Shown: piece by piece, positions 26,599 to 36,314 of the stretch
Numbering within the stretch: position 1 is the first letter of the stretch
How the letters are laid out: every line of letters begins with the position of its first letter
Assembly: GCA_017645645.1 (NCBI GenBank)
Contig: JAGCOB010000024.1
Span: 1 to 64,000, forward strand
DNA: 64,000 nt
Reading direction: 5' to 3'
DNA from: Prevotella sp.
Lineage (GTDB): Bacteria; Bacteroidota; Bacteroidia; Bacteroidales; Bacteroidaceae
The notes under the pieces: generated by a model
Told to the model about the DNA's origin: nothing
What the model saw: only the letters and a program-made list of their open reading frames with translations
The model's database searches: none
Translations under genes and position numbers: made by a program

Positions 26599-28161
26599 TC
26601 AGTTGAAGAAGACATACAGCCCGGTCATCACGACAGCCAAGGTTATCCACAGTCCGATGGCAAGTTTCGACCAGCTCTCATGAATAGGAGCCGGAATCTT
26701 ATATTCTGTCTTGGTACGGTCTGTCAATGAGAGAATCACCATCGCCACAACAAGGATGACAAAGAGCTCGAAAGAGAGCAGCATGAAGTGTGGCCATGAG
26801 AGTTGGAGCCATTCGGGTGGCCATAGGTAAAGAATACCTACAATAAGACAGAAAGCAGTGCCTACTGTCAATGCAAAATTGGCAGCGCGTGTGGTGGTAC
26901 GCTTCCAGAAGATTCCCAACAAGAATACGGATGCCATTGGTGGAGCGATGAAACCTAATACGGACTGGAAGACATTGAAAAGGTTAAGTCCTTTGATGGC
27001 ATCGATAGCAACGGTCATAATGATAGCAAGTATAGCCCCCAGAACAACCACGATACGTCCCACAAGATTAATCTCCCACTGTGGCGCACCAGGCTTGAAG
27101 TTCTTGACATAGACATCCATCGTGAAGACGGTGCTTAACGCATTCAATGCCGAGCCGATGGTACTTACCAGACATGCCGTCAACACAGCAAAGACCAGTC
27201 CTACCATCCCGACGGGGAAGAGGTTCTCCACCATTGTCAGATATGCCTCGTCAGGATTCTTCAGCGTGTCACCAAACAAAGCGAAGCAGATGATACCAGG
27301 GAGGATATACAGGGCTACATCAAGGATCTTCAACCAGCCAGTGAAGTTGGTGCCTAGTTGTCCTTCACGCAGGTTCTTGGCAGCTAACACAGGCTGCACC
27401 ATACTTTGGTCTGTGCACCAGAACCATACTCCCATGACAGGATAGCCCAGTAAGATAGGTAGCCAAGGGAATGCCTCATCCGTATTCGGTTTGAACATCA
27501 CCCAGTAGTCGGAGGGAACCTTGGCGACTAGCGCAGAGACACCACCGACACGGTCGAGACCGACGATGACGAGGATAAGTGATACGACAATAAGTAACAC
27601 CATCTGGTAGACATTGGTATAGGCAACAGCTTTAAGTCCACCCATCATAGTGAAGAAGGCGGAGATGACAACTAATACGAGGGCTGACATCCACATGGGT
27701 ATGTCGAAGACCTGACGGATGAGTACTCCTCCGGCGAACAGCGTCAGTGCCAGCCAGGAGATGATAACGGTAATAATGGTATACCATGCGAGGATATTAC
27801 GCGTCGACTGCCCGAAACGAAGTCCCATGAACTCTGGGAGTGTGCTAATATTGGCACCCAAGTAACGGGGAGCAAAGACAAAGGCAAGCAGGGCGATGAA
27901 GACAAAGGCATACCACGCATAATTACCAGAGACGATACCCGTCGTGAAACCTGCTGAGGCAGAGGCGATGAGCATGGATGGACCAACATTGGTTCCCCAC
28001 ATCGAGAAACCGATATGATGCCAACGCAACGAGTGTTCCGCAAGGAAGAGAGAACCTTCTTTCTTACGTTTAATACTTGCCCATACTCCAATTGCGAGGA
28101 GAACAGCGAAATAGAGTCCCAGAATGACCCAGTCGAGACCTTGCATGTAATGACTTTCCAT
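26599..28161 (-). CDS. Sodium:solute symporter (SSS family)
   Basis: 520 residues with about 13-14 hydrophobic segments and SSS signatures (MWGTNVGPSMLIASASAGF, LTACLVSTIGSALNALSTVFTMD). The SGLT-like form with GWLKILDVALYILPGI and WFWCTDQSMVQPVLAAKN points to sugar uptake. It imports a mono- or small oligosaccharide with Na+ across the inner membrane. It is the last gene of the minus-strand operon that begins at 43642, 4 nt after GH31, suggesting it brings in the sugar that GH31 or the periplasmic enzymes release. ATG 28161 is used, though an in-frame ATG (MQGLDW) at residue 6 could also serve. Confidence 0.9.
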   Translation of the reverse strand: MESHYMQGLDWVILGLYFAVLLAIGVWASIKRKKEGSLFLAEHSLRWHHIGFSMWGTNVGPSMLIASASAGFTTGIVSGNYAWYAFVFIALLAFVFAPRYLGANISTLPEFMGLRFGQSTRNILAWYTIITVIISWLALTLFAGGVLIRQVFDIPMWMSALVLVVISAFFTMMGGLKAVAYTNVYQMVLLIVVSLILVIVGLDRVGGVSALVAKVPSDYWVMFKPNTDEAFPWLPILLGYPVMGVWFWCTDQSMVQPVLAAKNLREGQLGTNFTGWLKILDVALYILPGIICFALFGDTLKNPDEAYLTMVENLFPVGMVGLVFAVLTACLVSTIGSALNALSTVFTMDVYVKNFKPGAPQWEINLVGRIVVVLGAILAIIMTVAIDAIKGLNLFNVFQSVLGFIAPPMASVFLLGIFWKRTTTRAANFALTVGTAFCLIVGILYLWPPEWLQLSWPHFMLLSFELFVILVVAMVILSLTDRTKTEYKIPAPIHESWSKLAIGLWITLAVVMTGLYVFFN

Positions 28162-28165
28162 AGTA

Positions 28166-30421
28166 TTATATTCCTTTGTATTCTTTTGTGATTTCTATTG
28201 TGATCGCTTTCTCGAGGTCCATATCATCTGTAGAGTCGACATCATGAGGATACATCTTGATTCGTGCGTCAGGACGGACGAAGACAGGCATCTCGTCAAG
28301 AGGTACTTCGACATGGTCATACCAACGTCCACCTTCCAGACGCTCACCTGTGAGGAAATGGACCCATTGTCCTTCTGGCAGATAGATGTCCCTGCGGTTT
28401 TCCGCATTCATGACAGGACATACCAGGAATTCATTTCCGAAGTAATATTCGTCATCGATATGCCATACCTGTCGGTCGTTAGGGTGATGAATCAGTAATG
28501 CCTGAACAATGGGAAGTCCACTCCTGCATGCCAGTTCAGACTGTTCTATGATATAGGGTATCAGACGGTAGCGGAGTTTCCACCAGCGTTTGACGATAGG
28601 AGCGATATTTGGATAATGCCAAGGCTCCCGTTTACAGGTTCCGTGATAACGCATATGAGAGGTAAACACACCGAATTGAGTCCAGCGGACGTATACCTGT
28701 TCGTCGAGTGGGGAGTTCATGAAGTCGGGGGTGGAATGAAAACCTGGCACGTCATGACTCCAGAATGCGAATCCGGAGAGCCCTAAGTGTAGTCCGCCCT
28801 TCAGGGAACCAGCCATGCCAGCCCAGGAACTCTCGCTGTCGCCACCCCAATGTAAGGGATAACGTTGGCATCCCGCCCAACCGGCGCGTGCCCAGATGAT
28901 ACCGTCGCCGGCGACTTCACGGGTTACCTCGTAGGCGGCTTTCTGGTAGAGCAGCGCATAGATATTATTCAGACGCTCTGGTGATGAGGAGTGATACTGA
29001 TGGTCCATGTGGATGTTCTCACCGAAGTCGGTCTTGATACATTTCACACCCATATCGAGCAGTGGTTTCAGCAAGGAGTACTTATACCAGTCGGTGGCTT
29101 TAGGATAGGTGAAGTCAATGGTTCCTGCATAGTCAAGGGCGGAGAAATTGGAGGCGCCGCCTGTTGATGTCTCCTCTTCCTTCGTAGGCTGACTGATATA
29201 ATGGTTCTTCTTTGCCTCTTCCAATTGCTCGGCACCTTGTGCGATATAAGGTAATTGCCAAAGTGATACCTTGAAACCATTCTCTTTTAGCCGGCTGATG
29301 AAACCTTTGGGGTCGGGGAAACGCTCAGGGTTGAATCTCCATTCACAGAGCCAGTCTGTACGGAACCATCCCGTATCCAGATGAATGACATCACAGGGAT
29401 AATGCTCTTGTCGCAGGCGGTTGCAGATATCCTCTACCTCGTCAGCGGAGAAATAGGTCATACGACTCATCCAAATACCGAAAGACCAAAGGGGTGGCAT
29501 TGCTGGGAATCCTGTCAGCATACGGTACCCTTTTAGAATCTCCTCTGGTATCTGACCACCGATGAGGAAAACATCCAGAGTGGCGTGGTCACAAAGAAAC
29601 TGCACACTTCGGCTGCTATGGTCGGCAAGGGATAATTTACAATAATCAGAGGTATGGAAGAATACACCATACATCCGACTGGAGAGGTAGAAGGGGATAT
29701 TCTTATAACAACGACGGTTGTTGACACCTTGCCCGTCTTGATTCTTCAATTGGAAAGTCTGTCCGCTGAGATCCATCTTACGGAAACGCTCACCTGTTCC
29801 CACGAAATGCTCGTCGGCATCACACTTAAATGAAATGGTGGCTCGTTCGTTCTTTGTTGCAGTATCATTGCAACATACAGAACAGAAACCTAAGGGTAGT
29901 GCGTCATAGCGTGGTGGGGAGAAATGGTCGTCGCTGAGAGCGACAGGTTTTGAAGTGTCACCATCGGGATAGAAGGTGATCAAGGGGGCAGGTTGTGGGG
30001 CCGGGAGGAGGTCGCTCCAGGGATCGAGACGCGGCTCGCTGAGGTTGATGTTTGCGACTTTCGTTCCGTCTGTTGCGATGACATCACCATCAACATAACG
30101 CAAGGGTTTCCGCTTAACCTCTGGTGCCATAAGCAGCATCTCGTCACTCTCCGTCATCTGATCATCCGTCATTGTCGTAAACAGACGGATGATATTTGGT
30201 TCATAGGCACGGATGATGAGGTCGTAGGACTGTTGTGCTGTCTCCGTATCAGGATCCATATCCTCCTGATGTTTCTGCTGTTGATAAGGGATGGTAACGA
30301 CAATATCCCCGTCTCGCTCTACAACTTTCGTAGGAGCATAAGCTTTCCATAAGGCTTCTTCCCGCTGCATGGTCGGGTCGAAGTCCATAAAATCAAAAAG
30401 ATGGTAGTTGGTTTGTTTCAT
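28166..30421 (-). CDS. GH31 alpha-xylosidase/alpha-glucosidase
   Basis: 751 residues. N-terminal beta-sandwich (FKCDADEHFVGTGERFRKMDLSGQ), then a (beta/alpha)8 barrel: HLDTGWF, CIKTDFGE with the Asp nucleophile near residue 467, WGGDSESSW with the acid/base Asp near 524, and a proximal C-terminal domain. The KTDFGE form and HWGGDS are like YicI-type alpha-xylosidases. RG-II chain A carries 2-O-methyl-xylose and other pectins carry xylogalacturonan, so alpha-xylose is a reasonable target. Unlike the other hydrolases in this window it has no signal peptide (MKQTNYHLFDFMDFD), so it probably acts in the cytoplasm on imported material. It overlaps the upstream beta-helix gene by 4 nt. Confidence 0.88.
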   Translation of the reverse strand: MKQTNYHLFDFMDFDPTMQREEALWKAYAPTKVVERDGDIVVTIPYQQQKHQEDMDPDTETAQQSYDLIIRAYEPNIIRLFTTMTDDQMTESDEMLLMAPEVKRKPLRYVDGDVIATDGTKVANINLSEPRLDPWSDLLPAPQPAPLITFYPDGDTSKPVALSDDHFSPPRYDALPLGFCSVCCNDTATKNERATISFKCDADEHFVGTGERFRKMDLSGQTFQLKNQDGQGVNNRRCYKNIPFYLSSRMYGVFFHTSDYCKLSLADHSSRSVQFLCDHATLDVFLIGGQIPEEILKGYRMLTGFPAMPPLWSFGIWMSRMTYFSADEVEDICNRLRQEHYPCDVIHLDTGWFRTDWLCEWRFNPERFPDPKGFISRLKENGFKVSLWQLPYIAQGAEQLEEAKKNHYISQPTKEEETSTGGASNFSALDYAGTIDFTYPKATDWYKYSLLKPLLDMGVKCIKTDFGENIHMDHQYHSSSPERLNNIYALLYQKAAYEVTREVAGDGIIWARAGWAGCQRYPLHWGGDSESSWAGMAGSLKGGLHLGLSGFAFWSHDVPGFHSTPDFMNSPLDEQVYVRWTQFGVFTSHMRYHGTCKREPWHYPNIAPIVKRWWKLRYRLIPYIIEQSELACRSGLPIVQALLIHHPNDRQVWHIDDEYYFGNEFLVCPVMNAENRRDIYLPEGQWVHFLTGERLEGGRWYDHVEVPLDEMPVFVRPDARIKMYPHDVDSTDDMDLEKAITIEITKEYKGI

Positions 30422-31947
30422 TGTTTGAATATAATGTTAGGACCAGGATGATTATCGCCAATCTCATCACGACGTATCAAACGGTCTGGACGGTCGGCAC
30501 TCACCGCCGTCTTGTTGTTATCGATGGTAAATCCGTCTGTCCGTGCGTCAAGATAAATACAGAACCCACGGAAATTAGTGGCATACGGAGCTTTTGCAGG
30601 CTGACTGATTTCATTGTCACAGATCAACGAGTTTGGTTGGTTTGACAAGGTATAGATACCACCTGCGTCATAAAGTTGACAGGCATAGTCAGAGACTTTA
30701 TTGCCGATGATCCGGTTGTTCTTCATGCCTGTGTCGAGTGGTGTCCATCCCCAACCAATACAGATACCGCTGTAGTTGGTGTGAGCGACCCAGTTTTCAC
30801 TGATAGTACAGTCTTTTACATATCCAAAACCTATTGCGACAGCACCCCAGTCCTCTTCACCGCACCATAAGAAGTTGTTGCGATGTACCTTTATGTTCTT
30901 GCAACGCTCCGCGAGATGAGTATAGGGGTGGTGTACCTCCATCGGACTCTCGGCAAAAGAGCCTGCCATGATGGCTGTACCACCGATATGCTCGAATCCA
31001 CACCCTGTAATGGTACAGTCACTGACATTATATACATAGTCAAGAGCGGTGGCTGCGAGATGATGAAAAAGTATGCCCTCGAAATCAACATGATGGGCAT
31101 TCCTGACAGTGACAGCACTGACAGGTCGCTCTACCCATGCCTGGTTCTCTAATCCATCGTCCCAGGGTAGTCCTGGGTTCTCTTTCAGTTTATAGGCATC
31201 GATGAGAGGAAAACCACCTTGCAGGGTGACGTGACCTTTATGCAAAGGACGGTTCCAACAGGTGTTCTCAATGGTGAGGTCTTTGAATTGGACGTAGTTC
31301 GCACCATCTACTATTATTAATTTCTCAATACCGTCATGCTGCTCTGTCGTCCGTAAAAGAAAACTGCTGTTACCTCGCTCTCCTCCAATGACGGGCTGTG
31401 GCCATGGATGCTCAAATTCCAAGCGACTCTCTGGTTCCATGAAGGAGACAACAGTCTTATCACCTTGAACCGTCATATCCTTGACACGCAGAATGGCGAT
31501 GGCCCAGCGTTGGTGGACGACCATCTCAAGTGTTGAGCGTTGAGTGTTGCGCGTTGAGCGAATATGTTCAGGAGGGGTAGGGATGGTGATGGTACGTGTC
31601 TCTGTGTCAAAGGCAATCATACGTTCCATGCCTTGCTTGGGCCATAGCTGTGTATGTCGTTGACGTTGGTCGCCACAGATGACGGCACCTTCCTCGCCCT
31701 TGATGATGGTAGGCGAGTCTTTTGTCCCGCTGTCTTCGGGACGTAGGAACAAAGGTTCCTGCATGTAATGTCGCCCCTCCATGCGAATCGTAATGCCTCC
31801 CTCGCACCGTGGGTCATTGGTACGTCGCCACTCCCGTGCCTGGCGCAGTGCCTCATGCAGACTTTCACCAGGATTAACGACAATCTCACCTGCATAGGAA
31901 AGATGTGCGGCTAATAGAAGATATAAAGAGATTAGTAAATGTTTCAT
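30418..31947 (-). CDS. Right-handed beta-helix protein, GH141-like
   Basis: 509 residues, signal peptide MKHLLISLYLLLAAHLSYAG. The N-terminal PGESLHEALRQAREW and TIRMEGRHYMQEPLFLRPEDSGTKDSPTIIKGE are the usual start of GH141-type helices. The rest is a parallel beta-helix with coil-like repeats (KNNRIIGNKVSDYACQLYDAGGIYTLSNQPNSLICDNEIS). GH141 includes the RG-II alpha-L-fucosidase BT1002 and a xylanase. In this setting an alpha-L-fucosidase of chain A is plausible, but a plain pectin-binding or lyase helix remains possible, and this protein is shorter than the GH141 members I recall. A heptamer tract (31532-31559) sits in its N-terminal third. Start overlaps are tight on both sides of the gene. 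Confidence 0.65.
   Translation of the reverse strand: MKHLLISLYLLLAAHLSYAGEIVVNPGESLHEALRQAREWRRTNDPRCEGGITIRMEGRHYMQEPLFLRPEDSGTKDSPTIIKGEEGAVICGDQRQRHTQLWPKQGMERMIAFDTETRTITIPTPPEHIRSTRNTQRSTLEMVVHQRWAIAILRVKDMTVQGDKTVVSFMEPESRLEFEHPWPQPVIGGERGNSSFLLRTTEQHDGIEKLIIVDGANYVQFKDLTIENTCWNRPLHKGHVTLQGGFPLIDAYKLKENPGLPWDDGLENQAWVERPVSAVTVRNAHHVDFEGILFHHLAATALDYVYNVSDCTITGCGFEHIGGTAIMAGSFAESPMEVHHPYTHLAERCKNIKVHRNNFLWCGEEDWGAVAIGFGYVKDCTISENWVAHTNYSGICIGWGWTPLDTGMKNNRIIGNKVSDYACQLYDAGGIYTLSNQPNSLICDNEISQPAKAPYATNFRGFCIYLDARTDGFTIDNNKTAVSADRPDRLIRRDEIGDNHPGPNIIFKQ
31532..31559 (-). repeat. Heptamer tract T6, four units, in the beta-helix gene
   Basis: Plus-strand units GTTGAGC, GTTGAGT, GTTGCGC, GTTGAGC; encodes RSTRNTQRSTLE on the minus strand. 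Confidence 0.85.
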
Positions 31948-31950
31948 ATG

Positions 31951-34900
31951 TTATTTGATTTGTTCTTTGAGTATATGTCTTCCCTCACCGACGGCTTTCG
32001 TCTCTCCGCTATAAGGGAGTCGGATACTTGCTGTCTGATGAGCGGGAATGTCTGCGTTCAGTACAAAGGTGTCCCCTTCAAGATGCCAGTCGACCTTAAT
32101 ATAATCCATCTGTCCTCGGCACCATGTAAGGTCACCGACGGGATGAGGTGCTATCGTGATATGTTGCCCTTCGCACCAGATACCTAAGAAATAGGGAATG
32201 AGGAGGTTGTTCAGATGCCCCATCATGAAATGGTTCATGGAAGCACCGAACTCAGGGTTCCATTGTTCTGTCAATGTGGTATATCCCAGTTTGATCTGAT
32301 AACCGTAACCAGGAACGTCGTAGTGATTGAGCATCTTGTAGAGCAGTTCTTCTTGACCGTTATGGATGAGGGCATTAAACAGATAACGGTTGCCGATGTC
32401 CCCTGTCGTCAGACGGTCCCCATGGGTATGAATGTCGTTAATTAATTGTTGTAACACAGCCTCTCGGTCTCCTTCTGGTACAAGATCCATCTCAAGGGCT
32501 ATGGCTTGTGCACACTGACTACCTGTTGCATATTGGTGAGTAGAAGGGTGGTAGAACTCCTTGATGAATGCAGTCTTGATGCTGTCAGCACGTGCCTCAC
32601 CCATCAAACGGTTCCACCAATAATAATGAGCTGTTGATACCAGTGCCATAGGTGTGTTTTGCGCAAACCCTGCACGTCCCGGTCCGTAGTCATACCAGTC
32701 GCCCAGTCCTTGACGGAGGATATAACAGGAGTCCTGGGTGGCAAGATAATCCACGTAACGTTTCATCTGTGGGCGATAGCGGGTGATGAGTTTATCGTCA
32801 CCGTAGAATGCTTGATAGAGGAAGGGCAGGGCGATGAATGCTCCTCCCCATTCCGGTGACTCCAGGAACGGCGGTGCCCATGAGCCTTCGAAAATCACAT
32901 AGTTAGGTGCTATCTCTGGCAAGGCACCATTGGGGTATTGGGCATCAGCGATATTCTGCATGGTCTGTTCTATCATCGCCCGACAGTCGTAATTAGCTAA
33001 GAGTCCTTCTCCGTTCAACCAGTCTTGTTCCAGCCAACCCAGTTTCTCACGATGGGGACAGTCTGTCCATACCGACTGCCAGTTGGAGCGGATGGCACGG
33101 TCTATCAAGCGGTAAGCATCATTAAAGAGCGCATTAGAGCATTCAAAATCACCCGTCTTCTCTGCTGAATTATAGACGAAGCACGACTCTATGTTTTTCA
33201 ATACCTCAACATCACCCTCTATTTGCAAGTAGCGATAACCATAATAAGAGAAGCGAGGATGCCATATTTCTAATTGTTGGTTTCCTCCTTTTAATATATA
33301 TATATAATAATGTGGGCGACCTGTTTGTTTCTGATTGACCAGTCCTTCTTTGGTCAGTGTCTCTCCTGGAGTCAGTCTCAGTTGCTGTCCTTGTTTTCCT
33401 TGGACGGTTATTTCAGGGAATCCCGCAAGGTTCTGTCCCATGTCAAGCACTAGTACGGAATCATTTCTGATGGTATCCTTCACGGAATAGCGTTCCATGA
33501 TTTTCACGGGTTTTGCTATCTGCTGACGGAGCACCCCCTTAGGTGCTTCCTGAATAACAACAGGGAACCAGTCTTTAGGATCCTCTAAACGGGCATCATA
33601 GTCCTCACCACCATAGATGCTATTGAAGGTAATGGGTGATAGTGCCCATTGCCATTGGTCGTCGCTGACAATATCCTCGGTCTTCCCATTGAGATATTCG
33701 ATATGCATATGGAACAATAAGGTAGGAGGACCAAATGATATCTTCATCTTGGCATAGCGAAGACCCTGCTCGTTGTAGAAACCGTTACCCAGCAACACTT
33801 GAATGGTCTGTGATTGGAGGTCTGAGGTCTGAGGTTTGAGTAGGGAGGTGACATCGTAGGTGTTGTAATAGATACTTTTATCGTAATCGCTCCATAATGG
33901 TGCAAAGGAAGCATCTCCCACTTTCTTACCATTGATGGTCAACTCATAGAAACCCAGTCCAACGATAGAAACGGAAGCTTTCAGGACATTCTCCTTGAGG
34001 TGGAAATCTTTCCGCAGCAGGATACTTCGTTGACTCAGTGTGTCCACTTTCTTCCATGCCTCTTTCACCATGGGCTCTTTCAACTTGGCACCTGTGTAGT
34101 TGCGTCCTTCTGGTAAATGGGCATCTTGACTGGTAATGGCACCAATCCACTGAGCCTTTATCTCGTCATCCATCTCATCGGAGTAATCAACGCCATCTAT
34201 GGAAAAGGTAATTTTACCATCTTTGGTTTCCCCATCAACACAACGTTGCCCGGAGATATAGAGACGGAAGCGACAGTTCCATTCACGGGGCCATGCAGGA
34301 AAGAGGATAGGGTTGTGATCGAGGTCTTCTTGTAGTAACATCTCTTGCAGTCCAATCATACCGGCACCCCCTCTGTTGTGATCAGGAGCCCAGTCGAAAC
34401 CAGGATCCCAGAAGGCAGGAAAACGATAGGGACCGTTACTCAATTTCTCTGTATTCAGACGTATTGCCTCATCAGTCAGTCCTAAGCATGCCGCCCAGAT
34501 ATTGTCTTGTTTCCATCCCTTGGTACTACGCATCTCGATAGCGTGTGGATCCTTGAGATAGGTATTACGGGCAATATCAAGGTGGGGTCTTCCCATACCA
34601 TAGATGCGCCAAGGGAATACGGGATAGAGTTGCGGTGTCTCGGTGTTCTGTATGCGTTCCCAACTCTCGGCGGGGGCAATACAGGTGTCACCGTCAATGA
34701 CATGCAGGGGGATATCGGGGATGAGGTTCGTGTCCACGCCGATGTTGTCGAGACTGTGCTTCAGTGCCTGTAGCGCGGCAACGGTACTGGCGGGGTTGCG
34801 TGCCAGCTTATAGGTCTCGCAGCCTGAACCAGGATAGATGACGAGGTTGGGGTAGTGCTCACTGAAAAAACGAAGGGGCTCCTCTACCAACTCACGGTAT

Positions 34901-36309
34901 TTGTCCAGCGTGGAGTCCGGATACCATGGCAGCATATCAAGGTACATCTTCCCAAACTCCAAGGCCGTGTCCCATTCATATTCCAACCATTTATTCTTCT
35001 CAACTCCCCAATCGTCGCCGTCCTTATGCTTGCCATATTCGGCAGGATTGGGCAGCCCGAAGTTCTCTATCTGCTCACTGAAACAGGCACCCTCATGTCC
35101 CCAATGGTGTCGTGACCAAGCAATGGCATTGGGTAACATCCGTAGATAGGTGTTGAGTTGAGGCTTTAATACCTCATAGTCACCGCTTTTGAGCATGGGC
35201 CAATAAACGAGACGTTGGTTTTGTGCCGTCATTGTACCACCTCCCCATTTGCGATAATCAGGGGTGAAGGTCATGGTAGAGTCCACATAGACAGGATCAA
35301 AGGTGAAGAGTCCGCCATTGAATTTTGTGGACCACTCTCCATAGGCATTACAACCGAGCATATAGCGCATCAACTCATAGTTGCGAACCATCTGTGTAAC
35401 CTCTGGTAATTGACAGTCTGTCTCTATAAAACTTCGTTGCCAGTAGGCATGCCACCATGTCTGGCTTCTTTCCTTTGAAACGGTTGCATTGACAGACGTA
35501 GTGGGTTCTTTACCAGTGTATAACTGTATGGATACCAAGCTCTTTCTCATCTTTCTTTGTTGGAAGTTCCAACTGCGATAATCTGTTGAAGCATATTTCC
35601 CTTCCGTGATTCCTGTGTATGAGAAACCATCTGCTTGCATGAGTCCACCCATCTTCAAATTACCGATGGGGTTATATAGGTTGTCCTTGATAGCGTCCAG
35701 ACGTTCACGACTGACGGTGAAGTCGAACACTGTCTCTTGTCTGTTCTGGTGATAGAAAGAGAGATGGTTTTTGGAGGCATGGATACTGTCAGCAAACGTC
35801 ATACAATCTTGAGGTATTATCCACTTATAAGAACACTGCTGGCACTCAGCCTTCGTCACGGGGCGGTCCTTGTAGCGCCAACTTTCGTAACTAAGGGTAG
35901 CCCGTCTGGTGTGCTGCGATACGATCGCAGCAAAGACGACGGGGGAATAGACATCCGCCCATATCCTTACCTCGACACCGCCGCCTTTGACATAGACGGC
36001 ACCCTCATCAAGACACAGCCGTTGTTCGAAGTCCTTGCCGTCGAAGGGATTTCCGTCGAAGTGTAGTCTCCAGCGTCCTGCCTTCAACAGTGTGTTGTTC
36101 TCGTCAAACCATCCACTCTGGGCGATATAGAAGAGCAGGTCACCATGCTCCACCCATACGTTCATGCCGATGTCATGACCTCCACACGGCATTGACTCAC
36201 TGGAATTCTTGCTTGGTGTCGTCCAAACATAGTCCTTGGGGATATAGTCGGCACCCAGGATGAGTGTCGATAGCGACAGGAATATTGTAAGGATAAGACT
36301 TCTTGTCAT
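31951..36309 (-). CDS. DUF5703 glycosidase-like domain fused to GH78 alpha-L-rhamnosidase
   Basis: 1452 residues, signal peptide MTRSLILTIFLSLSTLILGA. Residues about 20-700 are a DUF5703-type protein related in fold to GH95: SSESMPCGGHDIGMNVWVEHGDLLFYIAQSGWFDENN, then a helical barrel with NAYGEWSTKFNGGLFTFD and HHWGHEGACFSEQ. Residues about 735-1450 are a GH78 rhamnosidase: AQWIGAI start, INGKKVGDASFAPLWSDYDK, and DCPHREKLGWLEQDWL near 1086 with the catalytic Glu. The N-terminal half has no established activity, though its operon company suggests an exo-acting pectin enzyme that hands a rhamnose-ended chain to the GH78 half, or the reverse. A heptamer tract (33819-33839) lies in the GH78 part. 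Gap to the esterase upstream is 5 nt. Confidence 0.8.
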   Translation of the reverse strand: MTRSLILTIFLSLSTLILGADYIPKDYVWTTPSKNSSESMPCGGHDIGMNVWVEHGDLLFYIAQSGWFDENNTLLKAGRWRLHFDGNPFDGKDFEQRLCLDEGAVYVKGGGVEVRIWADVYSPVVFAAIVSQHTRRATLSYESWRYKDRPVTKAECQQCSYKWIIPQDCMTFADSIHASKNHLSFYHQNRQETVFDFTVSRERLDAIKDNLYNPIGNLKMGGLMQADGFSYTGITEGKYASTDYRSWNFQQRKMRKSLVSIQLYTGKEPTTSVNATVSKERSQTWWHAYWQRSFIETDCQLPEVTQMVRNYELMRYMLGCNAYGEWSTKFNGGLFTFDPVYVDSTMTFTPDYRKWGGGTMTAQNQRLVYWPMLKSGDYEVLKPQLNTYLRMLPNAIAWSRHHWGHEGACFSEQIENFGLPNPAEYGKHKDGDDWGVEKNKWLEYEWDTALEFGKMYLDMLPWYPDSTLDKYRELVEEPLRFFSEHYPNLVIYPGSGCETYKLARNPASTVAALQALKHSLDNIGVDTNLIPDIPLHVIDGDTCIAPAESWERIQNTETPQLYPVFPWRIYGMGRPHLDIARNTYLKDPHAIEMRSTKGWKQDNIWAACLGLTDEAIRLNTEKLSNGPYRFPAFWDPGFDWAPDHNRGGAGMIGLQEMLLQEDLDHNPILFPAWPREWNCRFRLYISGQRCVDGETKDGKITFSIDGVDYSDEMDDEIKAQWIGAITSQDAHLPEGRNYTGAKLKEPMVKEAWKKVDTLSQRSILLRKDFHLKENVLKASVSIVGLGFYELTINGKKVGDASFAPLWSDYDKSIYYNTYDVTSLLKPQTSDLQSQTIQVLLGNGFYNEQGLRYAKMKISFGPPTLLFHMHIEYLNGKTEDIVSDDQWQWALSPITFNSIYGGEDYDARLEDPKDWFPVVIQEAPKGVLRQQIAKPVKIMERYSVKDTIRNDSVLVLDMGQNLAGFPEITVQGKQGQQLRLTPGETLTKEGLVNQKQTGRPHYYIYILKGGNQQLEIWHPRFSYYGYRYLQIEGDVEVLKNIESCFVYNSAEKTGDFECSNALFNDAYRLIDRAIRSNWQSVWTDCPHREKLGWLEQDWLNGEGLLANYDCRAMIEQTMQNIADAQYPNGALPEIAPNYVIFEGSWAPPFLESPEWGGAFIALPFLYQAFYGDDKLITRYRPQMKRYVDYLATQDSCYILRQGLGDWYDYGPGRAGFAQNTPMALVSTAHYYWWNRLMGEARADSIKTAFIKEFYHPSTHQYATGSQCAQAIALEMDLVPEGDREAVLQQLINDIHTHGDRLTTGDIGNRYLFNALIHNGQEELLYKMLNHYDVPGYGYQIKLGYTTLTEQWNPEFGASMNHFMMGHLNNLLIPYFLGIWCEGQHITIAPHPVGDLTWCRGQMDYIKVDWHLEGDTFVLNADIPAHQTASIRLPYSGETKAVGEGRHILKEQIK
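33819..33839 (-). repeat. Heptamer tract T7, three units, in DUF5703-GH78
   Basis: Plus-strand GGTCTGA, GGTCTGA, GGTTTGA; encodes KPQTSDLQSQ in a surface loop region of the GH78 lectin-like module. Confidence 0.8.
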
Positions 36310-36314
36310 AGTGA

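Noticed and set aside
30418-31947. Pectate lyase (PL1/PL9) assignment for the beta-helix protein
   Set aside because: The N-terminal signature fits GH141-type helices better and no lyase calcium/arginine motif was seen; kept as an uncertain GH141-like call.
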